Positions 15,625 through 22,907 of a DNA stretch of 43,792 nucleotides are shown piece after piece. Both the position numbers and the translations under genes were made by a program. Under the pieces are notes generated by a model. The model made no database searches, was not told the origin of the DNA, and saw only the letters and a program-made list of their open reading frames with translations. The stretch's first letter is position 1; each line of letters starts with the position of its first letter. The DNA is from an uncultured Candidatus Saccharimonas sp. (lineage in GTDB: Bacteria > Patescibacteriota > Saccharimonadia > Saccharimonadales > AQU-01). The DNA lies in the NCBI GenBank assembly GCA_943358095.1, contig CALRGT010000007.1, positions 1 to 43,792 on the forward strand, given 5' to 3'.

Positions 15625-15699
15625 GGTGCGCCCGGACAGATTCGAACCGCCGACCCTCTGTTCCGAAGACAGATGCTCTATCCACTGAGCTACGGGCGC
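15624..15699 (-). tRNA. tRNA-Arg (TCG)
   Basis: Minus-strand cloverleaf: acceptor GCGCCCG/CGGGCGC, anticodon stem TCTGT/ACAGA with loop CTTCGGA (anticodon TCG), T-arm GGCGG/CTGTC region with TTCGAAT loop, discriminator A and encoded CCA. TATAAT on the minus strand at 15732-15727 lies about 28 bases upstream. Confidence 0.95.
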
Positions 15700-15787
15700 A
15701 AGATTATTTTACAGATTAACTAAAACATTATAACAGAGAGAGTGTGTTTTTAATCTATACGATAGAAATGACTACCTCTAAGCTTTA

Positions 15788-16360
15788 TTAGCTTTGAGTT
15801 TTTTTGTTATTAACTTTTCTTGGTTCAGTTAGTTTTTTCTGCACATCTGGTTGGTCGGCTTGGTCTAAAGTTTGCTGTAGTATCTGTATCACACTCTTGG
15901 CGTGTTCTCGGCTCATACCAACTCTTGCTACGGCTAAAGGCTGGTTATTTGGGCCTGAGTTCTGGATAAAGTTCATAACAACGCCATAGTTATTGACCAT
16001 TACATGTACCATATCGGTATAAACTACACGAATGTCCATCGGCAAAACAAATGCTGACTGTCTCATATTCTCGTTACTTTCAAAAACTGAGCCACTTACG
16101 CCGTCTGTCTCTTCGGAATATCCAGCCAACTCCCATAAATCAGCAGACTCTTCTTCGCCTATTTCAAAATGACTTATAAGTAGCAATAATATCTCTTCGC
16201 TTGGACGGCTCTCGCCAATCTCAAACTTTTGGAGCACTTCAGAATCAATCTCAACGGCTCCTGAAACTTCGTCCAAACTTTCGTGACGCTGCTCCCTGCT
16301 GTATTTGAGACGTCCGCCCAAAACCTTAAAAGGCTGTCTTTGTATGTTTTCTTTCCCCAT
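15788..16360 (-). CDS. XRE-type HTH protein fused to a DUF3467 domain
   Basis: 190 residues. The first 70 form an XRE-like HTH (LGGRLKYSREQRHESLDEVSGAVEI, with KFEIGESRPSEEILLLL after it). After a linker, residues about 105-170 match DUF3467 (MVHVMVNNYGVVMNFIQ, PLAVARVGMSREHAKSVIQILQQTL). DUF3467 is usually a short protein of its own; the HTH addition suggests a DNA-binding regulator with a sensory or dimerising C terminus. It is divergent from murB over a 65-bp gap and may act on that promoter; this is inference from position only. Confidence 0.85.
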   Translation of the reverse strand: MGKENIQRQPFKVLGGRLKYSREQRHESLDEVSGAVEIDSEVLQKFEIGESRPSEEILLLLISHFEIGEEESADLWELAGYSEETDGVSGSVFESNENMRQSAFVLPMDIRVVYTDMVHVMVNNYGVVMNFIQNSGPNNQPLAVARVGMSREHAKSVIQILQQTLDQADQPDVQKKLTEPRKVNNKKTQS

Positions 16361-16425
16361 TAAAATAATAATACGCGTTGTCTTAGTCTGATTGCAAGCA
16401 AAAGCAGGTATAATATAATCAGACT
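16361..16425. promoter_or_regulatory. Divergent promoter gap between XRE-DUF3467 and murB
   Basis: Overlapping TATAAT hexamers occupy 16409-16414 and 16414-16419. The second is exactly six bases before the murB ATG, so the murB message probably starts at its AUG. No ribosome-binding site is visible before murB. Confidence 0.65.
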
Positions 16426-17457
16426 ATGAAATTCAAACGAGATGTATCATTAGCTAAACACTCAACTATGCGACTTGGCGGGCCAGCAGCCTATTTAGTG
16501 GAGGTCACAAAACGCGAACAAGTAGCTGAAGCTGTTAGTTTTGCCGACGATAATAACCTTCCCGTAGTCATGATTGGTAACGGCAGCAACATAATCTGGA
16601 GCGATGGCGGATTTCGAGGCGTTGTTATTGTTTGCAAGATTAAATATTATGATGAATTCAAAGAAAACGACTTCAATAGCTATGTAACTGTTGGTAGTGG
16701 CGAAAACTGGGATAGTGTCGTGGCCAGAACCACCAAATCAGGACTTAGCGGAATAGAGGCGATGTCACTTATACCAGGAACTGTTGGCGCAACACCCATT
16801 CAAAACGTTGGTGCCTACGGTCAAGAAATAGCCGACACCCTAGTAAGCGTTGAGGCTTATGATCGTCAGTCAAAAAGCTTTGTTAGCATCCCTAAAATAG
16901 ATTGTCGCTTCGGATACAGAACTAGTAGATTCAAAAACGAAGATAAACACAGGTTCTTTATAACAGGCATAACTATGCACTTAACTAGGTCCACGATGGT
17001 TAGGCCATTTTACCAAGCATTAGAGGACTACGTTAAAACTAATAACATCCTGGAATACAGCCCCGAAACTATAAGAAATGCTGTAATGGCAATACGTAGA
17101 AGTAAGATGCCGGATCCTGCAGAAGTAGCAAATTCTGGATCATTCTTCTCAAATCCTATAGTAAGCGCCGCTGAGTTTAAGACTATCCAGACTAAGTTTC
17201 CTGGGGTTGTTGCCTGGGACGTCGGTGAAGGAAAATACAAATTGGCGGCTGGCTGGCTAATAGAGCAGGCTGGTTATAGAGGCGTCTACGACCCCGAAAC
17301 AGGTATGGCCACTTGGGGTAAACAAGCTATGGTGCTCGTTAATCAAAAAGCAAAATCAACTAGAGATTTACTAATATTTAAACAGAAAATTATCGACGAA
17401 GTCAGCAAGAAAATGGGCGTAAATCTAGTTCCTGAACCCGAATATATTGGCGGATAA
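16426..17457 (+). CDS. murB: UDP-N-acetylenolpyruvoylglucosamine reductase
   Basis: FAD enzyme that reduces the enolpyruvyl ether made by MurA to UDP-MurNAc. 343 residues with STMRLGGPAAYLVEV, the FAD-binding IGNGSNIIWSD (50-60), MSLIPGTVGATPIQNVGAYGQE (113-134), FGYRTSRFK with R165, the proton-donor serine S239 in NSGSFFSNP, and LAAGWLIEQAGYRG. The closing NLVPEPEYIG supplies the last active-site glutamate. It has the long type I form with the extra YRTS loop. Leaderless promoter directly upstream. Together with murA and murD in this window it covers early peptidoglycan synthesis. Confidence 0.96.
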   Translation: MKFKRDVSLAKHSTMRLGGPAAYLVEVTKREQVAEAVSFADDNNLPVVMIGNGSNIIWSDGGFRGVVIVCKIKYYDEFKENDFNSYVTVGSGENWDSVVARTTKSGLSGIEAMSLIPGTVGATPIQNVGAYGQEIADTLVSVEAYDRQSKSFVSIPKIDCRFGYRTSRFKNEDKHRFFITGITMHLTRSTMVRPFYQALEDYVKTNNILEYSPETIRNAVMAIRRSKMPDPAEVANSGSFFSNPIVSAAEFKTIQTKFPGVVAWDVGEGKYKLAAGWLIEQAGYRGVYDPETGMATWGKQAMVLVNQKAKSTRDLLIFKQKIIDEVSKKMGVNLVPEPEYIGG

Positions 17458-17472
17458 ATAGTTACTGCAGAA

Positions 17473-18753
17473 TTATTTATCGCTTGGTAATGGGAATTGT
17501 AGTGCGAAGACCGCAACATCAGCCTTAATCTTATCTAGCTGCGACTCACTATCTTTTGAATTAACAGCCTTTTGCATTTGTTCTGCCACGAATGCCATAT
17601 CGGACTCTACTAGTCCACGAGTGGTAATAGCCGGAGTTCCGAGCCGGAAGCCACTAGGGCGGAATGGAGGCAGGGTGTCGTTTGGAATAGCATTACAGTT
17701 ACCAGTAAGTCCAACGCGGTCTAAAATCTCTTGAGTTACGCGACCATCGATACCAAAACTACGGTGCATATCTATCATAATTAGATGATTATCTGTGCCG
17801 TTACTAACTAACTTAAAGCCCCGCTTCATTAACTCATCGGCTAATTGTTTGGCATTTTTCAATATCTGATTTGCGTACACCTGAAAGCTTGGGTCTAACG
17901 CTTCACCGAAGGCTACAGCCTTAGCCAGAATATTGTTCATGTGTGGCCCACCTTGCGTACCGGGGAACACTTCTCTGTCAATTAAAGTCGGTAAGTTTTC
18001 TATAGTTTTTTCTGGTGCCTTCAACGGATTGCCGGCAATTCCTTTGCTTAGAATCAGTCCTCCGCGCGGACCACGCAAAGTCTTGTGTGTTGTGCTAGTC
18101 ATCACATGAAAGCCGTGATCAAGAGGATTTGGCAAAGCCTTGCCTGCTATTAATCCGGCAATATGTGCAATATCCGCCATTAGCATCGCCCCAACCTCAT
18201 TACCTATTGCGGCAAACTTGGAATAATCTAACGACCTAGGATATCCACTAAATCCAGCTATTAAGATTTTTGGCTTTTCTTTTAGCGCCACTTCGCGCAT
18301 TTCGTCGTAGTCGATTTCGCCAGTTTCGACATCTTTTACACCATAACGAACAAAGTTATAGAGCTTGGCGCTAGCCGTAACTGGAGCGCCGTGAGTAAGG
18401 TGTCCACCGTGGTCTAGACGCATAGCCATAACAGTGTCGCCTGGATTTAACCATGCTTGGTAGACGGCAATATTTGCTGGAGCACCACTGTGAGGTTGCA
18501 CATTAGCATGGTCAGATCCAAATAGTTTCTTGGCGCGATCAATAGCAATTGTCTCAACCTGATCAGTGTTTTCTTGGCCACCATAATAGCGCCTGCCAGG
18601 GTAACCTTCTGAATATTTGTTAGTAAAAACGCTTCCTAGCGCCTCTAGCACATCGCGACTAACATAGTTCTCGGAAGGCACTAACTCTAGGCCTTCTCTT
18701 TGACGAGTCTCTTCGTCTGATAATAGTTTTTGTAGTGTTTTATCTTGCAACAT
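17473..18753 (-). CDS. glyA: Serine hydroxymethyltransferase
   Basis: PLP enzyme converting serine and THF to glycine and methylene-THF. 426 residues. The internal aldimine lysine is K224 in TSTTHKTLRGPRGG; other family marks are LVPSENYVS, NKYSEGYPGRRYYGG, MRLDHGGHLTHG, ADIAHIAGLIAG and the C-terminal LGTPAITTRG. The HSGAPAN stretch replaces the more common HSGSQAN. It stands alone between convergent murB and divergent murA. Its product feeds FolD. Confidence 0.96.
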   Translation of the reverse strand: MLQDKTLQKLLSDEETRQREGLELVPSENYVSRDVLEALGSVFTNKYSEGYPGRRYYGGQENTDQVETIAIDRAKKLFGSDHANVQPHSGAPANIAVYQAWLNPGDTVMAMRLDHGGHLTHGAPVTASAKLYNFVRYGVKDVETGEIDYDEMREVALKEKPKILIAGFSGYPRSLDYSKFAAIGNEVGAMLMADIAHIAGLIAGKALPNPLDHGFHVMTSTTHKTLRGPRGGLILSKGIAGNPLKAPEKTIENLPTLIDREVFPGTQGGPHMNNILAKAVAFGEALDPSFQVYANQILKNAKQLADELMKRGFKLVSNGTDNHLIMIDMHRSFGIDGRVTQEILDRVGLTGNCNAIPNDTLPPFRPSGFRLGTPAITTRGLVESDMAFVAEQMQKAVNSKDSESQLDKIKADVAVFALQFPLPSDK

Positions 18754-18933
18754 ATATTCTTTCTAGATATTAATAATTACCGTTAGTGTTGGTTTTTAAT
18801 TGCAAGTAATCAAATCATATATACATTGTAAATCTATAGAGCAAAAAACAAAAATAAAAGTCTTATTAGAGACTAATCTAGTTAAATTTCATATATCGAC
18901 AGTTTATACCCTGCATGGTAATATTATTAACCT

Positions 18934-20457
18934 ATGGATACAACCAACGAGAAAATTGGTCACCTTATTTACCAGATTAGACAGGAAAAGGGCCTTACCC
19001 AAGCCGAATTTGCTCGTAAACTCAAAACTAGCCAGTCAGCAGTTAATCGTATAGAACACGGCAAACAAAATTTAAGCCTAGAAACTCTCGGCCGTATTAG
19101 TGATGTTTTAAACAAACAAATCATTAGTATTTCTGGAGAGTCGGTTAATCTAAGAATTGAAGGCGGTCACGAACTTAAAGGCGAGATAACTCTTAAGACT
19201 AGCAAAAATGCCGCCGTCAGCTTGCTGTGTGCATCGTTGCTCAACAAAGGCACAACAAAGCTCAAAAATGTCGCACGCATTGAAGAAGTAAACCGAATGA
19301 TAGAAGTTTTGCGCAGTATCGGCATGCAGATTAAGTGGCTACCTGGAAATGACTTGGAAATTAAGCCCCCTGCAAAAATTAATATAGAAAAGATGGACAA
19401 AACAGCTGCTCGTAAAACTCGCAGCGTAATTATGCTAATAGGGCCTCTGATGCATCTAATGAAAGAGTTCAAAATACCTTACGCAGGTGGCTGCGAGCTC
19501 GGTAAAAGAACTGTACTGCCTCATCTATATGCACTCGAAGAACTTGGTGTTAATGTCTTAACTAAAAGCGGTCATTATATAATCGAGGTCAAGAAACACC
19601 CTGCCAAAAGACCAATAGTGCTTTATGAATCAGGCGACACAACAACAGAAAACATCCTGATGGCGGCGGCCTGTATAGAGCAGGAAACAGTGATTAAAAT
19701 GGCCAGCGCCAACTACATGGTCCAAGATTTATGCTTCTTCTTGCAAAAACTTGGAGTCAAAATCGACGGTATCGGTAGCTCAGTTTTGCGTGTAACTGGT
19801 GTCAAAGAAATCAAAAAAAATGTTTCATACTCACCTAGCGAAGACCCAGTAGAAGCTATGACATTTATTGCTGCAGCAGTTACTACCGACTCATCAATAA
19901 CTATAAAAAGATCACCTATAGATTTCCTTGAACTAGAATTACTTAAATTAGAAAAAATGGGACTAAGGTACGATATCACTCCAACATACAAAGCCAATAA
20001 CGGTAAAACTGATCTTGTAGATATCAAAATACACAAACATCACGGCAAACTAACGGCTCCCCAAGAAAAAATCCACCCTAGCGTATACCCTGGCCTCAAT
20101 ATTGACCACCTACCCTATTTTGTACCGATAGCAGCAGTTGCCAAGGGTCGAACCCTAATACACGACTGGATATACGAAGACCGGGCATTGATGTACACCG
20201 AGATCAAGAAAATTGGCGTAGACCTAGAACTCGCCGACCCTCACCGCGTATTTATTAACGGACCAACTCGTTGGCGATCTGCCGACATTATGGCTCCTAG
20301 CGGTATTCGTCCTGCAGTGATTTTATTGATAGGCATGCTTGCAGGCAAAGGTACTTCCGTATTAAGAAACGTCTACACGATCAACAGAGGCTACGAAGAT
20401 TTAGCCGAACGCTTAAACTCATTGGGCGCACACATTACCGTACTACACGAAATCTAA
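18934..20457 (+). CDS. murA: UDP-GlcNAc 1-carboxyvinyltransferase with N-terminal XRE HTH domain
   Basis: 507 residues, about 80 more than a normal MurA. Residues 1-65 are a complete XRE helix-turn-helix (IRQEKGLTQAEFARKLKTSQ, VNRIEHGKQNLSLETL). MurA starts near 70 (VNLRIEGGHELKGEI) and has K91-N92 of the KNAA motif, the PEP-binding cysteine C187 in AGGCELG, and the NIDHLPYFVP and EDRALMYTEI segments. So catalysis looks intact while the protein may also bind DNA. TATTAT at 18922-18927 and six bases before the ATG suggest a leaderless message, giving a start that keeps the HTH domain. The fusion has a clean linker and no frameshift. Confidence 0.94.
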   Translation: MDTTNEKIGHLIYQIRQEKGLTQAEFARKLKTSQSAVNRIEHGKQNLSLETLGRISDVLNKQIISISGESVNLRIEGGHELKGEITLKTSKNAAVSLLCASLLNKGTTKLKNVARIEEVNRMIEVLRSIGMQIKWLPGNDLEIKPPAKINIEKMDKTAARKTRSVIMLIGPLMHLMKEFKIPYAGGCELGKRTVLPHLYALEELGVNVLTKSGHYIIEVKKHPAKRPIVLYESGDTTTENILMAAACIEQETVIKMASANYMVQDLCFFLQKLGVKIDGIGSSVLRVTGVKEIKKNVSYSPSEDPVEAMTFIAAAVTTDSSITIKRSPIDFLELELLKLEKMGLRYDITPTYKANNGKTDLVDIKIHKHHGKLTAPQEKIHPSVYPGLNIDHLPYFVPIAAVAKGRTLIHDWIYEDRALMYTEIKKIGVDLELADPHRVFINGPTRWRSADIMAPSGIRPAVILLIGMLAGKGTSVLRNVYTINRGYEDLAERLNSLGAHITVLHEI

Positions 20458-20497
20458 ACCAAAGCAGTTTTTAAAGAGTTCGTCGCTAAATATATAT

Positions 20498-20527
20498 TTG
20501 GAATATACTGCTAAAATATGCTATAAT
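20498..20527 (+). promoter_or_regulatory. Promoter of the tRNA-Gly/tRNA-Arg unit
   Basis: TTGGAA (20498-20503), 18 bases, TATAAT (20522-20527). The next bases, GCTATAATCACCCCTGTTAC, agree closely with the tRNA-His promoter at 22490-22509, including the region after the start site. Confidence 0.75.
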
Positions 20528-20547
20528 CACCCCTGTTACACTAGTCA

Positions 20548-20622
20548 GCGGGTGTAGTACAACGGTTAGTATGCAAGTTTTCCAAACTTGAGACGTGGGT
20601 TCGATTCCCTCTACCCGCACCA
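20548..20622 (+). tRNA. tRNA-Gly (TCC)
   Basis: Cloverleaf with acceptor GCGGGTG/TACCCGC, anticodon stem CAAGT/ACTTG with loop TTTCCAA (anticodon TCC), T-arm GTGGG/TCCCT region with TTCGATT loop, discriminator A and encoded CCA. A 60-bp spacer with two small hairpins (CTCGCAATGCGAG and one around TTACG/CGTAA) separates it from the next tRNA, probably processed from a shared precursor. Confidence 0.95.
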
Positions 20623-20682
20623 ATAATCTCGCAATGCGAGAACAGGTAATAATGACTCTTACGATAGCGTAATAGTCGGTAA

Positions 20683-20759
20683 GCACCCGTAGCTCAGCTG
20701 GATAGAGCAATGGGCTTCTATCCCACAGGTCGGGGGTTCGAATCCCTCCGGGTGTACCA
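20683..20759 (+). tRNA. tRNA-Arg (TCT)
   Basis: Acceptor GCACCCG/CGGGTGT, D-arm GCTC/GAGC, anticodon loop CTTCTAT (anticodon TCT) on an ATGGG/CCCAC stem with one A-C mismatch at its base, T-arm GGGGG/CCCTC, discriminator A and encoded CCA. Cotranscribed with tRNA-Gly. Its last 19 bases plus the next A are repeated 195 bp downstream. Confidence 0.95.
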
Positions 20760-20796
20760 AAATAAGAGTCCTAGCGAAAGCTAGGGCTTTTATTTT
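20759..20796 (+). terminator. Terminator of tRNA-Arg(TCT)
   Basis: CCTAGC-GAAA-GCTAGG (20770-20785) with a GAAA tetraloop and AAAATAAGAG/CTTTTATTTT flanks, right after the CCA. Confidence 0.85.
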
Positions 20797-20955
20797 GGTC
20801 TAATCGAAACCCCGACCGCGGCAGCTTGCTGACGCATAGGTTGGGGGTTCGATATTTCGCATAGTGCGAAATATATACTGAAGCCGATTCGTCCTACCAA
20901 AGCAAAATAATATGGACGAACCGGCCTGAGGTAATAATCCCTCCGGGTGTACCAA
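20797..20955 (+). mobile_element. tRNA-Arg(TCT)-linked split T-arm element
   Basis: Same plan as at the other tRNAs: inverted T-arm copy AATCGAAACCCCGACC (20802-20817), apex hairpin GCGGCAGC-TT-GCTGACGC (20818-20835), direct left T-half AGGTTGGGGGTTCGAT (20838-20853), an 82-base insert, then the 20-base 3' end (20936-20955), identical to 20741-20760. Here the insert differs from the others: a TTTCGCA/TGCGAAA hairpin and a 12-bp stem with one mismatch (20883-20894 with 20914-20925). This shows that the tRNA-derived frame can carry different cargo. Confidence 0.7.
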
Positions 20956-20992
20956 TTTTAGAGCCCCAGCTTGTCTGGGGTTTTAAAATTGG
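20952..20992 (+). terminator. Second terminator after the tRNA-Arg(TCT) element
   Basis: CCCCAG-CTTGT-CTGGGG with CCAATTTTA/TAAAATTGG flanks follows the duplicated tRNA 3' end, so the copied tRNA end has its own terminator of unrelated sequence. Confidence 0.8.
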
Positions 20993-21169
20993 CAGACACT
21001 CGGGGGATTCTTACACCTTGGCCAAAAGGTCGGGGTGAGGCATGCTGGGAGCATGTCGCAAGGAAACCTACTCTTCAAAACTTGTTTTGAATGATGTAGT
21101 TTCGGGCCTGCCAAAGGTAGGCCTTCAAGACGACATCAAATTTATCCTCGCTTCAGTAAAACCCCTGAA
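20993..21169. other. Hairpin-rich non-coding stretch after the tRNA-Arg(TCT) element
   Basis: No plausible gene. It contains CACCTTGGCC-AAAA-GGTCGGGGTG (10-bp stem with G-T pairs), CATGCT-GGG-AGCATG, TTCAAAAC-TT-GTTTTGAA and GGCCTGCC-AAA-GGTAGGCC. The first hairpin's GGTCGGGG arm resembles the tRNA-Arg(TCT) T-arm, so part may be a decayed further copy of the same element. An independent small RNA is the alternative. Confidence 0.45.
21104..21120 (+). repeat. 17-bp repeat left of the orphan membrane gene
   Basis: GGGCCTGCCAAAGGTAG here and GGGCCTGTCAAAGGTAG at 21940-21956 differ at one base and have the same orientation. They bracket the gene at 21170-21727. Confidence 0.6.
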
Positions 21170-21727
21170 TTAACCTTTATCATTCCTAAGTTGCTTGCGT
21201 AGTTTACTAACCCTCCGCCGTTCTTGGAATATCTTATAACCAAACCAAGCGCTAATTGGGATGTTGTATAACAAAAATATAGTATCAGTGGTTTGTTTGG
21301 ACAGGTTGAATTTGATGACTACAATGAGCAAAATAATGCCGAAAAACATCAGGGTAAAGTAAGGAATACCAAGCTGGTCGGCAGCTCTGACCTCATAATA
21401 ACTTCTAGACTGAATATCTGGGCCGAATTGTGAAGCTGCAGCATAAGCAGAGGTTTTACTCCAATCCTCCTCCGCCTGCGCAAGGAGTAGGGTTTTCGCA
21501 AGTCGGTCTGCCTTATCTGGATTTTGTTCGTAAAACTTTTGCAGTGGGTTATTCGGACGCGGCTCATTAACCTTGCCATCAAAAGGAGCACTGTATAGTC
21601 CGTAGACCAGCTCTGGCTCTGTAAAGCCTTTTGCCAATATCTCTTGCTTAGCTTTAGCGAATGGTATGCCAGCTAAGTCGTATTTGTTTAATAGTTCAAT
21701 CAGTTCTTTTTCTCTTTGAAGTTCCAT
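21170..21727 (-). CDS. Membrane protein of unknown function
   Basis: 185 residues not recognised. The N-terminal 110 residues are soluble and helical (a short LLNKYDLAGIPFAKAKQEILAKGF segment resembles a small helical-hairpin domain). Two hydrophobic segments near 122-142 and 148-167 and a basic tail (QERRRVSKLRKQLRN) follow. It lies alone between hairpin-rich non-coding stretches and is bracketed by 17-bp direct repeats, so it may be an acquired gene. Confidence 0.6.
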   Translation of the reverse strand: MELQREKELIELLNKYDLAGIPFAKAKQEILAKGFTEPELVYGLYSAPFDGKVNEPRPNNPLQKFYEQNPDKADRLAKTLLLAQAEEDWSKTSAYAAASQFGPDIQSRSYYEVRAADQLGIPYFTLMFFGIILLIVVIKFNLSKQTTDTIFLLYNIPISAWFGYKIFQERRRVSKLRKQLRNDKG

Positions 21728-21835
21728 AGTATTAGCATAGCAAATTTATCCTTTATTCTAGACTAATAACAATCCTAGTTCATGCAAGCCGTTACCCAGA
21801 TACTCTTTAGCTACACTTAACACCTTTGAAATTTG

Positions 21836-21922
21836 TATAATAACTGTGTAGTACTCTGTACGTAATACGTCAGGTAGGTGGTACCAAAACAAGCGCCGGT
21901 CTTTAGACCGGTTTTTGTTTTG
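21836..21922 (+). ncRNA. Possible small RNA or tRNA relic with terminator
   Basis: TATAAT at about 21835-21840 is followed by a short transcript that would end in GGTACCA and a strong terminator, CCGGTCT-TT-AGACCGG (21896-21911) with AAAACAA/TTGTTTT flanks. The ACCA plus A-rich-flanked hairpin is the same ending used by all tRNA genes here, but no cloverleaf fits upstream. It may be a decayed tRNA or the right end of an element. Confidence 0.35.
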
Positions 21923-21939
21923 AACCTCCCGGTGGCTTT

Positions 21940-21956
21940 GGGCCTGTCAAAGGTAG
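21940..21956 (+). repeat. 17-bp repeat right of the orphan membrane gene
   Basis: Partner of 21104-21120, one mismatch, same orientation. It sits 18 bp after the terminator at 21885-21922. Confidence 0.6.
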
Positions 21957-22006
21957 ATCAAATCAGTTTATGACTACCGGACCTACTAGTGTGATATGCT
22001 GCTTGA

Positions 22007-22276
22007 ATGAAGCCTAAAAAGATTATGTTGATATCGCTAGGGGTAAGTGGTATCACTGGAGCTTATACCGCGTATGCCGCCGGCAGTAGACTTCTGGGCG
22101 GAATACTAATTGGCTTTGCAGCGATATCATCATTTATTTTCACTTTTTTATTATGCCTGCTCTTTAACTTTACAAACAGGAAATTCAAAAAAAGAACTGC
22201 GCGTGTTATAAACACATTATTCATATTAATGATTATGGCGGCGCTACTCTGGCATTTTAGATATAAATTTCTTTAG
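22007..22276 (+). CDS. Small two-to-three-segment membrane protein
   Basis: 89 residues, mostly hydrophobic: segments near 5-25 and 30-54 and one at 66-83, separated by a basic loop (NRKFKKRTARV). No known family is recognised. The start has TATGCT, six bases, then ATG, consistent with leaderless expression. A strong terminator follows at 22330-22374. A genuine gene is likely given the promoter, the hydrophobic pattern and the terminator. Confidence 0.6.
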   Translation: MKPKKIMLISLGVSGITGAYTAYAAGSRLLGGILIGFAAISSFIFTFLLCLLFNFTNRKFKKRTARVINTLFILMIMAALLWHFRYKFL

Positions 22277-22329
22277 CGTATGATCATGCAAGACAGCTAA
22301 ACGGCAGACTAACCTGCAATAAAATGCCG

Positions 22330-22374
22330 TACCAATAAAAACGCCTCACCTAGAGTGGGGCTTTTTTACTGGTA
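22330..22374. terminator. Terminator after the small membrane protein
   Basis: GCCTCAC-CTAGA-GTGGGGC with TACCAATAAAAA and TTTTTTACTGGTA flanks that also pair. Symmetric enough to work in both directions. Confidence 0.8.
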
Positions 22375-22468
22375 TTTTGCCTTCAAACATTCAGCACTAG
22401 CTCATTACTGTACTGCGCTTCTCTTCAAAATTACACAACCCTAAAATAGAGCACGAAAACTTATCCAT

Positions 22469-22497
22469 TTGTAATAATCCCTAATTTAAGCTATAAT
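22469..22497 (+). promoter_or_regulatory. Promoter upstream of the tRNA-His leader
   Basis: TTGTAA (22469-22474), 17 bases, TATAAT (22492-22497). The following ACCCCTGTT is shared with the tRNA-Gly promoter. The tRNA starts about 140 bases further on, so the transcript has a long leader. Confidence 0.75.
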
Positions 22498-22503
22498 GAC
22501 CCC

Positions 22504-22644
22504 TGTTCAGATTGTAATTGTCTTTATAAAATTCGAGAGAGGATTCTCGGATTTTAGAGGAAGCAGCTTTGTATGGCTTCTAGTACTGTTGGTCAAACTT
22601 GTTTTGACGGCGGTACAGAAACCATACAATTACACGCTGACGAG
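22504..22644 (+). ncRNA. Structured leader or small RNA before tRNA-His
   Basis: Two strong hairpins lie between the promoter and the tRNA. The first is 22529-22556 (AAAAT, CGAGA, loop, TCTCG, ATTTT). The second, 22569-22629, is a 61-base hairpin with TTGTATGG/CCATACAA at the base, then TTCT/AGAA, GTAC/GTAC and GTCAAA/TTTGAC. RNase processing at the tRNA 5' end would release a small RNA of about 140 bases. I do not recognise it. Confidence 0.5.
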
Positions 22645-22721
22645 GCGGGCTTAGCTCAGTTGGTTAGAGCGCCGGGTTGTGGTTCCGGAGGTCGTGGGTT
22701 CAATCCCCATAGCTCGCCCCA
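22645..22721 (+). tRNA. tRNA-His (GTG)
   Basis: Acceptor GCGGGCT/AGCTCGC, anticodon stem CCGGG/TCCGG with loop TTGTGGT (anticodon GTG), T-arm GTGGG/CCCCA region, encoded CCA. The base before position 1 is G (22644) and the discriminator is C (22718), the G-1:C73 pair that identifies tRNA-His. Confidence 0.96.
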
Positions 22722-22761
22722 TATTAAAAAAGTCTCACACGTAGTGAGGCTTTTTTAATAT
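22721..22761 (+). terminator. Terminator of tRNA-His
   Basis: ATATTAAAAAAG and CTTTTTTAATAT flank a CTCAC/GTGAG core, directly after the CCA. Confidence 0.85.
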
Positions 22762-22907
22762 GGGCATGTTCCTGGCATAGACTTACACGACACGATCCGA
22801 CTTGTCGGAGCGTTAGTCGTGGGAATCAATAATTAGTCTTAGCCCCCAGCTTCAACGAAGCGGGCGGCTAGATTAATTTCACCTTAGGTATCCCATAGCT
22901 CGCCCCA
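22762..22907 (+). mobile_element. tRNA-His-linked split T-arm element
   Basis: A decayed inverted T-arm (CACGAC at 22786-22791 pairing with GTCGTG at 22816-22821) encloses the apex hairpin TCCGAC-TT-GTCGGA (22796-22809). The direct left T-half GTCGTGGG (22816-22823) follows, then an insert with AATTAGTC/GATTAATT (22831-22878) around CCCCCAGC...GCGGGCGG, then the 16-base 3' end (22892-22907) identical to 22706-22721. The insert's stem and GC core follow the Arg(TCG)/Pro insert pattern with changed bases. Confidence 0.68.

Noticed and set aside
20486-20710. 74-codon minus-strand frame over tRNA-Gly
   Set aside because: It covers the tRNA promoter and tRNA; no coding evidence.
22573-22758. 61-codon reading frame over the tRNA-His gene
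   Set aside because: It runs through the hairpin leader and the whole tRNA, so it is not a gene.
15471-22815. GTTAG-type motifs (15471, 22812, 30459) as integron attC sites
   Set aside because: Only one arm (GTTAGCG or GCGTTAG) is present each time, without the matching opposite core or the attC bulge layout, and no integron integrase is seen.
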